This document shows, piece after piece, positions 8,543 to 18,770 of a stretch of DNA of 64,000 bases. Position 1 is the stretch's first letter. Every line of letters begins with the position of its first letter. The DNA lies in the NCBI GenBank assembly GCA_027078365.1, contig JALWYQ010000001.1, forward strand, positions 62,001 to 126,000, read 5' to 3'. The notes beneath the pieces were generated by a model that did no database searches, had not been told where the DNA came from, and saw only the letters and a list, made by a program, of their open reading frames with translations. The position numbers were made by a program, and so were the translations under genes. This DNA is from Phycisphaerae bacterium (GTDB taxonomy: Bacteria > Planctomycetota > Phycisphaerae > Sedimentisphaerales > Sedimentisphaeraceae).

Positions 8543-9163
8543 CTAACGAGGCACTAAAACGAACAGTAAGTCCAGCACTGGGTTTATTATTTTATTGATA
8601 GCTCCGGTAAAAATCAGAATCGCCACAACAATAAACCACAGGTTATTCCACTTGCTAGAACTAATTGGCCGTACACCGGGAATGATACAAGCCCATATTT
8701 TTGATCCGTCAAGTGGTGGTAGTGGTATTAGATTTAGTATTGCCAACACTGCGTTGATTAGATATGAATAAAGCAAGACATTATCAATAACTCTAAGAAC
8801 GACACTTTGCTCATTAGAGCCTTTATTAGCGGCAGCAAGTACATACATCAAACCTAGACTTACAGCGCAAAGCAAAATATTGGCAGCAGGACCAGCTAGC
8901 GAAGAAAGCAAATAGTAGTATTTGGGCTTTTTGAAGTTGTAGAGATTTATCTCTACGGGTTTGCCCCAACCAAAACCGAGGAAAAATAAGGCTACCGTTC
9001 CCATTGGGGAAAGGTGTTTTAGTGGGTTAAGAGAAATCCTTCCCTGCCTGTAAGCTGTGTCATCACCGAGCAACCTTGCGCTTTGGGCATGCGCAGCCTC
9101 GTGGACGGTGAAGCCAATTAGAAAGCCGGGTAATAATTGAAGTGCTATCTTGGGATCTATCAT
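8543..9163 (-). CDS. Site-2 protease (M50) family membrane protein
   Basis: Membrane metalloprotease of the compact M50 type, with zinc motif HEAAH (VHEAAHAQSARLLGDD) in the first third and the second ligand motif PPLDG (LIPLPPLDGSKIW) near residue 155. About five or six membrane segments are visible. I start it at 9163 (206 residues). There an AAAGGGA site lies 5 nt upstream and the ATG overlaps the stop of the preceding gene as ATGA, a sign of translational coupling. The longer frame from 9190 adds nine unlikely residues. Substrate unknown; the coupled upstream gene is the natural candidate partner. A second M50 protein is encoded at 37.9 kb. Confidence 0.85.
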   Translation of the reverse strand: MIDPKIALQLLPGFLIGFTVHEAAHAQSARLLGDDTAYRQGRISLNPLKHLSPMGTVALFFLGFGWGKPVEINLYNFKKPKYYYLLSSLAGPAANILLCAVSLGLMYVLAAANKGSNEQSVVLRVIDNVLLYSYLINAVLAILNLIPLPPLDGSKIWACIIPGVRPISSSKWNNLWFIVVAILIFTGAINKIINPVLDLLFVLVPR

Positions 9164-10044
9164 TTTTGTCCCTTTATGCGGTTGTAGCAATCTTTAAATT
9201 CTTGTGTTTCAAAAAATGATGCCACCTTGGCATTGCCTTTTAGTGACGCCAAGACATATTGAACCTTTGTAGCATCAACACTCTCAAGAGAGTCGCAAGC
9301 ACTTTTAAAATCCTCAAGTAACACAAAGCCGTAAACTGTAAATGACGTTATCGCCTCATCGCCAGCTCCAATTTTTTTTGCCGAACTAATAGCCTTCTTG
9401 AGCAATAATTGCGCATCGGAGCTATTGCCCTTTTTTGCTTCATAAACCCAACGAACAAAATGCGCCCCGTAGTAATCTTGAATATCAAGTATTTTTGTGG
9501 CTATTGTGTGCGCATCTTCTAATTCTCCAGTAAAGAATAAGTGGCTACATTTGAGACAATAGGCCATAGTAGAAAACTGCATTGGCAGGTCGTTGCGAGA
9601 AATAATCTCATCGACTATTAGGTAATCAATATTATTTGTAGAGATGCTTATCATTAATTCAGGCAGAAGTAAAAAATCTTGATCTGAGCAATTCCCCTCT
9701 TTAGCTTTTAGAATCCAGCTCCGAGATTCTGAGAAATTATGTGCATCATTCTCTGCAAGCGACATCACCATTGCAACCCTAGAGTTTCTTGTATCGCAAA
9801 GTAGTTTCTCAGCAATCTCTCGCGCCGCTTCCAGCGAATTTTTGGTAATGTAAAGATTGAGATAGCTTAGGGCATCTTCGATATTATTTGTCAACTTAAA
9901 CAAAAGCTTAGAGAGAGCTACTGTATCGAAAATGGCAACAACACTACAAAGCCAAATAATAATTCTAAGTGGAACTGCTATTAATTCACGAATAAAAATT
10001 GCCATAGGCAAATACTTTCTTTTGAATGTTAGATTCATGCACAC
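9160..10044 (-). CDS. Membrane-anchored helical-repeat protein of unknown function
   Basis: I do not recognise this 294-residue protein by name. It has one hydrophobic segment near the N-terminus (about residues 22-45, LRIIIWLCSVVAIF). A cytosolic or periplasmic helical body follows, with spacing and residues like TPR repeats (SLEAAREIAEKLL, ARRLLK-like LLLKKAISSAKKIG, SLESVDATKV). The start is uncertain: GTG at 10044, or ATG at 10038 or 10005, none with a strong ribosome site. Its stop overlaps the start of the M50 protease gene, so the two are probably made together. It could be an adaptor or a substrate of that protease; this is inference. Confidence 0.6.
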   Translation of the reverse strand: MCMNLTFKRKYLPMAIFIRELIAVPLRIIIWLCSVVAIFDTVALSKLLFKLTNNIEDALSYLNLYITKNSLEAAREIAEKLLCDTRNSRVAMVMSLAENDAHNFSESRSWILKAKEGNCSDQDFLLLPELMISISTNNIDYLIVDEIISRNDLPMQFSTMAYCLKCSHLFFTGELEDAHTIATKILDIQDYYGAHFVRWVYEAKKGNSSDAQLLLKKAISSAKKIGAGDEAITSFTVYGFVLLEDFKSACDSLESVDATKVQYVLASLKGNAKVASFFETQEFKDCYNRIKGQK

Positions 10045-10052
10045 TAAAAGTT

Positions 10053-11009
10053 TTATATCTTTTCAATGTGTAATTCAAACATCTCAGGAATTTGCCACCA
10101 CTCAAAAGTATCACACATTCCAAAGACATGAGCACTCGCTAACAATAGCGCATTCTCAAGAGATTTTGGCAAGTCTGCGCCTTCTTTTAATCCAGACATC
10201 AAACCCGCCACCAAATGATCGCCGCAGGCAACAGTATTGACAACTTTACAGTATTCTAGCGGTTCGCATGTCCCTCTCCATGAACCAGATTTGGTCACCA
10301 GCAATACTCCCTTTTCACCACGACTAACGAGGACGTTCTCTGTCGTAGTCAACAGTTTTCTTGCAGCCCTTTCTATATAGTGAGATTCATTCTTTATAGA
10401 AGCACCAACTAGCTCGCAAAGCTCTTCAAGATTAGGAGCAATTAGATACGCACAATTAGAAGTAGCTAAACTCTTTAATCCTTGCCCACTTGTATCTACA
10501 ATGACTTTTGCTCCTCTCGATATGACAGAGTGAACCATGTCAATAATATCTCGAATTAAAGCCCCATCTGGCAATGACCCTGAGAGAACAACAATATCAT
10601 TTTTAGAGACAAGAGATTCCAACTGACTGCGCAGCTTCTTAATTGAACCCTTATTAGCCAAAGAGCCAGGAAGCCTAAGGTGCATTTGCCTGTTTTTGTT
10701 TGTATCATGGATTGTGATATTTTTTCTGGTACGGCCACGTACTGCTGTGAATTGTATGTCTATAAAACAGCTTAAATTGCGCAGCTGATTAAGCATTTCA
10801 TCAAAGTCTTCTTGTCCCCAAAAACCTGTTGCAATAGAAGGGTATCCCATCCACGCAAGAGCCTTAGATACATTTAGCGCCTTTCCGGCCGCTACGGAGT
10901 CTTGGGAATCTATTATTTTATGGTCGCCCCACTCCAAACCACTAACACTGCATTTTACATCCCAAGCAGGGCTAAGACCAACAGTTATGATGTTGCCACC
11001 TGTCGCCAT
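10053..11009 (-). CDS. PfkB-family sugar-phosphate kinase (1-phosphofructokinase-like)
   Basis: Ribokinase-family kinase closest in layout to 1-phosphofructokinase/tagatose-6-phosphate kinase. The N-terminus ITVGLSPAWDVKC followed by AAGKALNVSKALAWMG matches the family's first signature. VVLSGSLPDG and IVDTSGQGLK follow, then the second signature near residue 262. There the usual GAGD anion hole reads ACGD (NTVACGDHLVAG): the catalytic Asp is kept but the first Gly and the Ala are replaced. AGGAG lies 9 nt before the ATG. The gene begins on the base after the ftsK stop, so it is probably co-transcribed with it. Substrate cannot be told from sequence. Confidence 0.85.
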   Translation of the reverse strand: MATGGNIITVGLSPAWDVKCSVSGLEWGDHKIIDSQDSVAAGKALNVSKALAWMGYPSIATGFWGQEDFDEMLNQLRNLSCFIDIQFTAVRGRTRKNITIHDTNKNRQMHLRLPGSLANKGSIKKLRSQLESLVSKNDIVVLSGSLPDGALIRDIIDMVHSVISRGAKVIVDTSGQGLKSLATSNCAYLIAPNLEELCELVGASIKNESHYIERAARKLLTTTENVLVSRGEKGVLLVTKSGSWRGTCEPLEYCKVVNTVACGDHLVAGLMSGLKEGADLPKSLENALLLASAHVFGMCDTFEWWQIPEMFELHIEKI

Positions 11010-13409
11010 CTATTGCTGCTCCTCATAGTTGTCGAAATCATCATCTAAATCTCTATAGCCATCTTGCGCATCCTGTTCAACCTGACGGCTTATGTTTTCC
11101 CATTCTTCGAGAGTCATTAAGACCTCACGAGCTTGAGCTCCTTTATATTCTCCAAGAATACCGCTCTCTGCCATCATCTCTATAATTCGTGATGACCGAG
11201 CGTAACCTATCGATAATTTTCTCTGAAGAAGCGACACGCTACCTCGCTTACTTTCTAACACAATACGAACGGCTTGATCGAATAGCTCGTCTTTTTTCAT
11301 TCCAGAAGTGCTTACTTTGTTCATCTGCATCAATTCTGGATGATACTGCGGCTCTGCAATATCTTTTAAGTATGTTACAATTCTCCTAATTTCTCCATCA
11401 TCAAGATAAGATCCTTGAACTCTTATAAGTTCGCTAGTGCCTGGTTTTAAGAAAAGCATATCGCCCTGACCTAGCAGTGTCTCTGCGCCATTGTAATCTA
11501 GAATAATTCTCGAATCCATTCTAGAGGCAACTCTAAAGCTGATTCGACAAGGCAGGTTAGATTTAATTAAGCCTGTAACAACTGTTGCTTGAGGTCTTTG
11601 TGTTGCCAGAATTATATGTATCCCAACTGCACGTGATTTTTGAGCAATTCTTACAATGTAAGATTCAACCTCTTTAGCGCTCATCATCATCAGGTCTGCA
11701 AGCTCATCAACTATTATTACAACATGCGGCATAACCTTTGGAATCTTAGCTTCTTCTTCTGGGCTTTGAGGGTTGAATCTTTCTATGAGTTCTTCTCTAC
11801 TTAGTGCATTATAAGAACTTATATTACGCACGCCTGCTTCAGCCAAAATAGCGTATCTCTCGTCCATCTTTGTAACTGCCCACTCAAGAATCTGCTCTGC
11901 TTTGCGCATCTCAGTAACAATTGGGCATAGAAGGTGAGGGATGTTATTAAACGGAACCATCTCAACCATCTTAGGGTCAATTAAAATCAACTTTACTTCA
12001 TCAGGTCTGCGTGTAAGTAGGATACTTGTAATAATCGTGTTCAAACAAACACTCTTTCCGGAGCCCGTCGTACCAGCGATTAGGGCATGTGGCATCGATG
12101 CAAGATCGCTTACAAGTGCTTCGCCGGAGGAATCCTTACCCAAGAAGAGAGGTATCTTCATCTTGTTAGGTTTATCACCTGCCCTCATGACAAGGTCTTT
12201 TGTACGTACTATTTCTCTATGCTTGTTTGGCACCTCAATTCCTACAGTGCGCTTGCCAGGGATCGGGGCAACAATTCTCACATTAGGCGCAGCCAAAGCT
12301 CTTGCAATGTCGTTGTTAAGATTAGATATCTGGCTTACTTTGATACCACTAGATAGCTCTAGTTCATACATTGTTATTGCAGGACCAGGTTCTGCATTAA
12401 CAACTGTTGCTTCGATATTAAAGTCGTGCAACAACTCTTCAAGCTGCGCGGCACAATCCTTAACCATATCTTCTTGGATTTCTGCAAACGTTTCTTCTGG
12501 GTCTTCTAGTAAACTCAGAGGCGGCAGGGTATAGTCTTCGTATGTTCTTTGAATGTATGGCTTTGGCTTACTTTGTTTGCGTCGTGTTATCTTAAATTTC
12601 TTTTTCCGCTTTTTTTGCTTAGCTTGGGCTTCTTCGCTTGGAGGAATCACTTCAATCGGTTCGATATATTCTTCGTCATCACTGCTGACAAGTTCTTCTA
12701 GGCTATCGTCATTTTGTGAGTTCAGTAGCAAAGACTTGTGTTTTTTGCGTTGCTTCTTTTGTCTATTACTAAGTGAAGACCATATTTTTGTTAGGTTATT
12801 ACTTCTATCTCGAGCGGCAATTACAGCCGGAGAGACACCGCCAAAGAGTTTAATAAAAATTCTTCCAAGCATTCTCACCATAGCAAGAACCAACGAATCT
12901 GCTAGTAGTACCGAACCAACGGCAAAGCTACACACAAGAATCAAACCACTACCAACAGCACTACAGCCCTTTAGCAATATATGCCCAACAGAAATACCGA
13001 GAATGCCACCTTCGCCCATTGGGAATCCATTACCTGTTTTCCCCACTATCAAGTACACAGAACTAGAGACACTAACAGTTAGAATCGCCATACCTATAAG
13101 CCGAAGAATTAATTGAGTAACTTTTCGACCTAAGATATTTGTGATTAGAAATCCAACAATAGATGCGCAGACAACATAAAAGCCCGGACCAACATAGTAA
13201 AGAATATAGTACGCCAGAAAAGCACCAACCGGACCACAGAGATTTTGAGGGGGATTATTATTTGGCGAAACATAGCCGCTTGGTGCATCAGCGATATCAA
13301 AAGTTAAACACGCTAAAAGTGTAAAGCAACAAATAAGTAAACCAACGCCTTCGATTGCAATCTTATAAAGATTTCTTCCTTGCAAAACAACGCTCCATCC
13401 TGTGCGCAA
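11010..13409 (-). CDS. ftsK: DNA translocase FtsK
   Basis: Septum-located motor that pumps chromosomal DNA and resolves dimers at division. About four membrane segments fill residues 15-180. A charged Lys/Glu-rich linker runs to about 300. The RecA-like motor carries Walker A GTTGSGKS at about 446 and VIIVDELADLMM as Walker B. A winged-helix gamma domain lies at about 710-775 (LFDQAVRIV, SLLQRKLSIGYARSSRI), the part that reads KOPS in known FtsK proteins. 799 residues. The start is a TTG at 13409 with only a weak purine tract; no better in-frame start is visible before the first membrane segment. Confidence 0.95.
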   Translation of the reverse strand: MRTGWSVVLQGRNLYKIAIEGVGLLICCFTLLACLTFDIADAPSGYVSPNNNPPQNLCGPVGAFLAYYILYYVGPGFYVVCASIVGFLITNILGRKVTQLILRLIGMAILTVSVSSSVYLIVGKTGNGFPMGEGGILGISVGHILLKGCSAVGSGLILVCSFAVGSVLLADSLVLAMVRMLGRIFIKLFGGVSPAVIAARDRSNNLTKIWSSLSNRQKKQRKKHKSLLLNSQNDDSLEELVSSDDEEYIEPIEVIPPSEEAQAKQKKRKKKFKITRRKQSKPKPYIQRTYEDYTLPPLSLLEDPEETFAEIQEDMVKDCAAQLEELLHDFNIEATVVNAEPGPAITMYELELSSGIKVSQISNLNNDIARALAAPNVRIVAPIPGKRTVGIEVPNKHREIVRTKDLVMRAGDKPNKMKIPLFLGKDSSGEALVSDLASMPHALIAGTTGSGKSVCLNTIITSILLTRRPDEVKLILIDPKMVEMVPFNNIPHLLCPIVTEMRKAEQILEWAVTKMDERYAILAEAGVRNISSYNALSREELIERFNPQSPEEEAKIPKVMPHVVIIVDELADLMMMSAKEVESYIVRIAQKSRAVGIHIILATQRPQATVVTGLIKSNLPCRISFRVASRMDSRIILDYNGAETLLGQGDMLFLKPGTSELIRVQGSYLDDGEIRRIVTYLKDIAEPQYHPELMQMNKVSTSGMKKDELFDQAVRIVLESKRGSVSLLQRKLSIGYARSSRIIEMMAESGILGEYKGAQAREVLMTLEEWENISRQVEQDAQDGYRDLDDDFDNYEEQQ

Positions 13410-13513
13410 AATGTTTATGTCTTAGATTTATTTACCAATTACCAACGGTAATCTTGTTATTCCCTCATCACTCGAATATTTAGGTGTTCAACATCTTTTA
13501 GCAAGCCACGCGA

Positions 13514-14203
13514 CTACGGCTCCTGTGGTTCCTGAACAAATATTCCCTTAACCTTCTCCCAAGTGTCGCCAACAGGATCTGACTCTTTTGGTTTTGGCAC
13601 TTCAACAGCAACTCCAAGCTTACCAAGTTCTCCAGCAACATCGGCTTGGTATGGATCACTTTGAAAACTCCTGCGAAAAGCTTCCTGAGCCTTCTGTTTT
13701 TCACCTTTAGTTAGATAAAAATAGCCCAACTGTTTTTGAATAGCTGCTGAGTTTGGTACTTGTATAGCAGCCTTTTGGTAACACTGCAATGCATAATCAT
13801 CGAGAGACTCGGCCTGAAATGCACGCCCAAGTCTCAGCGCATCTTGCGCCATTACTGCTGCTTGAGATATATATATTTCTGCAAGTTGACTAGCTTTAGT
13901 TTTCTCATTTTTTAGTGTTAGTATTTTTACTGATGCCGCCTGAGCTTCACGATGATTAGGCGATAAACTAAGTGTAAGATTGAACTCGTATTGCGCCTTA
14001 TCATACATTCCGACATTTTCGTAATACTTTCCTAACTGGTAATGCCCGTTTGGGTTGGAAAAGTGAGTCTCGACAAATTTTAATAGTTGTGCCTCTCTGT
14101 AATTAGTAGTTTTATCTATTGTAGAATTTGGTGTCTTCTCATTTTGATTACAACCAGCAACTAAAAACAACGCAAGTAAACTAACAATTAATATATTACG
14201 CAT
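13514..14203 (-). CDS. TPR-repeat lipoprotein
   Basis: Probable lipoprotein: MRNILIVSLLALFLVAGC has a charged start, a hydrophobic core and lipobox VAGC with Cys18. At least four TPR units follow (HYQLGKYYENVGMYDKAQYEF; ALQCYQKAAIQVPN; QKQLGYFYLTKGEKQKAQEAF), ending at about residue 190 with a short Pro/acidic tail. I start at 14203 rather than 14215 because GGAG lies 7 nt upstream of the second ATG. It is encoded between gyrB and ftsK, 104 nt upstream of ftsK. TPR lipoproteins often scaffold envelope complexes; the partner is not known. Confidence 0.8.
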   Translation of the reverse strand: MRNILIVSLLALFLVAGCNQNEKTPNSTIDKTTNYREAQLLKFVETHFSNPNGHYQLGKYYENVGMYDKAQYEFNLTLSLSPNHREAQAASVKILTLKNEKTKASQLAEIYISQAAVMAQDALRLGRAFQAESLDDYALQCYQKAAIQVPNSAAIQKQLGYFYLTKGEKQKAQEAFRRSFQSDPYQADVAGELGKLGVAVEVPKPKESDPVGDTWEKVKGIFVQEPQEP

Positions 14204-14269
14204 AACTTTCTCCATAAATCATGATGCCATTTCTCTCTACTTCTTTATACCCCGCTATATTTACGTAAA

Positions 14270-16759
<2,490 letters not shown>

Positions 16760-16769
16760 TTAGGCCTGC

Positions 16770-17123
16770 TCAGCAACGACCTAGCACAAACTTAATATCT
16801 TTAATTTTTATTCGTCCACAATGCTTTTGCATCTCTGAGATTAACTCTTTTTTAAGCATCTGAAACTGATACACATAAGCAGGGTTATTGACTTTAATTG
16901 TTAAAACCCCGCGTTCTACCTTATCTATCCTACACTCATGGCTCATTCCTTCAGGAACAACACGCAGCCAAGCCTCAACTATTGGCGAACTTTTGCGCTG
17001 CTGCGGCTTCACTTTACGATCAAGATACTTCTCTAGCAAACCAGAAAGCGAGGCCCCCACATATTCTCTTCGAGGCTTTCTCCATTTAGTTGCGTTTCTT
17101 AGTAGCTCTTCATCGCTTTTCAC
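16770..17123 (-). CDS. dciA: DciA family protein (DUF721), predicted helicase loader/operator
   Basis: DciA proteins assist loading of the DnaB helicase in bacteria without DnaC/DnaI; DnaB is encoded in this same window. The 117-residue product has the DUF721 KH-like domain in its C-terminal two thirds (VEAWLRVVPEGMSHECRID, then GVLTIKVNNPAYVYQFQMLKKELI) and a basic N-terminal extension (KWRKPRREYVG). The start is a GTG with a close GAG. It lies 5 nt after dnaN and 28 nt before gyrB. In many genomes recF holds this place; no recF is seen here. Confidence 0.88.
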   Translation of the reverse strand: MKSDEELLRNATKWRKPRREYVGASLSGLLEKYLDRKVKPQQRKSSPIVEAWLRVVPEGMSHECRIDKVERGVLTIKVNNPAYVYQFQMLKKELISEMQKHCGRIKIKDIKFVLGRC

Positions 17124-17128
17124 TTCTC

Positions 17129-18235
17129 TTAACCTAAATTAACTGGCATCACAATATAAATAAAATTGTCGCCGGCAGATATCAATCCAGGTCTATCGGC
17201 CTGTCCTAATTTAAGGCAAAATTCATCTGCATCAATAACACGCAGTACGTCCGTTAAAAATTGAGGATTAAATCCGATTTCCATCGGCTCACCGTCATAG
17301 TCAATTCCCATATCAATCTGCGCATCACCAGTTTCTGGAGCTCTACTCGAAAAGACCATTACCCCCTTGCCTAAAGCTATTTTAATACCTTTAGAATCTT
17401 CACTAATCAACAATGCCGCCCTTCTAACCGCACTAAGCGTAGCGTCTGTATTTAGAGTTATCACTTTGTCATTGTCAACAGGGATGATGTCTTCGTATTT
17501 TGGGAAATTTCCATCAACCAAATTGGAACTGATTACAACACCACCACAGGTAAGAACAATCTGGTTATCAACAAAACGAATTCCAACTCTCGTATCCTTA
17601 TCGATACCTAGTCTGTCTAGTAGCGACATAGTTTTTGCAGGAACAATAATTCTCTTGCCTATCACTGTCTCAGAAGCTAGGGCATCAAGTTCAACCACAA
17701 ATTTGGCAAGTCTGCGTCCATCAGTACCAACCATAGTCAAACTATCTTTAGAGAATTCCCAAAGTATTCCATTGATGGCATAACGAGTACTCTCTTTTGC
17801 CACAGCAAATAAACTGTGTTCGATACCACCTTGAAGAGCCCCTAGCGTTATTTCGATCTCGCTATTTTGATCCTCCCCTGGAACCGGAGGGAATTGCGAT
17901 AAATCATGACCGTATATTGTAAAGTGGCTATCAACACCTCTAATATGTATTGTAGAATCATCACTTTGAAATTCTAAAACTTCATCAATGCTTTCTCGAA
18001 CAATAGCATTAACCCTATCCGCTGGTAAAACAACATCGCCAGCCTCCTCAATCTGTACCTGAGTCACTTGGCAGTTAATACCAACTTCAAGGTCAGTTCC
18101 GCATATCTCTACACTATTATCGTTTGCCTTGATGCGCAAACACTGTAGTATTGGCTTGGGAGTTCTGCTTGGAACAACGCTAGTTACCAACCCTAAAGCA
18201 TCTTGCAATGCAGATCTGTTGAACTTTATTTTCAT
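17129..18235 (-). CDS. dnaN: DNA polymerase III beta subunit (sliding clamp)
   Basis: Ring-shaped processivity clamp. Three successive clamp domains are recognisable over 368 residues: MKIKFNRSALQDALGLVTSVVP at the start, GGIEHSLFAVAKESTRYAINGI in domain 2, and the C-terminal NFIYIVMPVNL. AGGA lies 5-6 nt before the ATG. It is the first gene of the leftward dnaN-dciA-gyrB run, and the 535 nt before it hold the candidate replication origin. No dnaA is found in the window, though dnaA usually precedes dnaN. Confidence 0.97.
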   Translation of the reverse strand: MKIKFNRSALQDALGLVTSVVPSRTPKPILQCLRIKANDNSVEICGTDLEVGINCQVTQVQIEEAGDVVLPADRVNAIVRESIDEVLEFQSDDSTIHIRGVDSHFTIYGHDLSQFPPVPGEDQNSEIEITLGALQGGIEHSLFAVAKESTRYAINGILWEFSKDSLTMVGTDGRRLAKFVVELDALASETVIGKRIIVPAKTMSLLDRLGIDKDTRVGIRFVDNQIVLTCGGVVISSNLVDGNFPKYEDIIPVDNDKVITLNTDATLSAVRRAALLISEDSKGIKIALGKGVMVFSSRAPETGDAQIDMGIDYDGEPMEIGFNPQFLTDVLRVIDADEFCLKLGQADRPGLISAGDNFIYIVMPVNLG

Positions 18236-18598
18236 AATAGTCCTGCCTCATGTACCTAGTAAATAATCGATAATTCATAACTCTTAATGTGCGCAGGGAA
18301 AACCATGTCAACACAATAGCCCTTAATTTACTCGATAATTACTGTTTTTGCAAAAGGTACTTTTGTTAGTACAGAAAGTTTCTCTTTTTCCGGACGAACG
18401 GTTAAAGAGAGTTAATTTCAAGGTGTGCTTACAATTGGGAAGGAACTTACAAACAGTTTTTACATAATAGTAATTTAATAAGTAGTATTAATAATCATAT
18501 GGACTGTGATATTGTTATATGTTCCCCTTCTAGTGGCGCAAATATCTTTATTTAATAGGGTTATGAGGAATTATTTCTTGTTAGAATTGTGGACAAGC

Positions 18599-18636
18599 TG
18601 TTGGTAGAGCTGGTGTTTTTTTAATAATTACCAACA
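18599..18636. repeat. 8-bp inverted repeat in the candidate origin
   Basis: TGTTGGTA at 18599-18606 and TACCAACA at 18629-18636 are exact complements separated by 22 nt. It starts three bases after the TTGTCCACA-like DnaA site. No T run follows on either strand beyond the internal one, so it is not an obvious terminator. Confidence 0.6.
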
Positions 18637-18672
18637 AATCGTCTCTATCAATACTGATAAGACCTCTTATGG

Positions 18673-18710
18673 CTGTTAGATTCTTGAAAGTCCCAACAGT
18701 AATCTAACAG
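18673..18710. repeat. 10-bp inverted repeat beside a DnaA box
   Basis: CTGTTAGATT at 18673-18682 and AATCTAACAG at 18701-18710 are perfect complements with an 18-nt spacer; TTATACACA begins two bases later. No T run accompanies the stem. It could be an operator, an origin hairpin or a processing site. Confidence 0.65.
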
Positions 18711-18770
18711 GTTATACACATGATTTGCAACAGCGAAAAAATGCGTTTTTAATAGTATTAACGCAGAAAA

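Noticed and set aside
11941-12534. 197-codon plus-strand open frame
   Set aside because: Lies wholly opposite the conserved FtsK motor coding region.
12550-13409. Suspicion that FtsK's N-terminus is mis-started because the start is TTG
   Set aside because: All membrane segments are present from this start and no better in-frame start is seen upstream, so it is kept.
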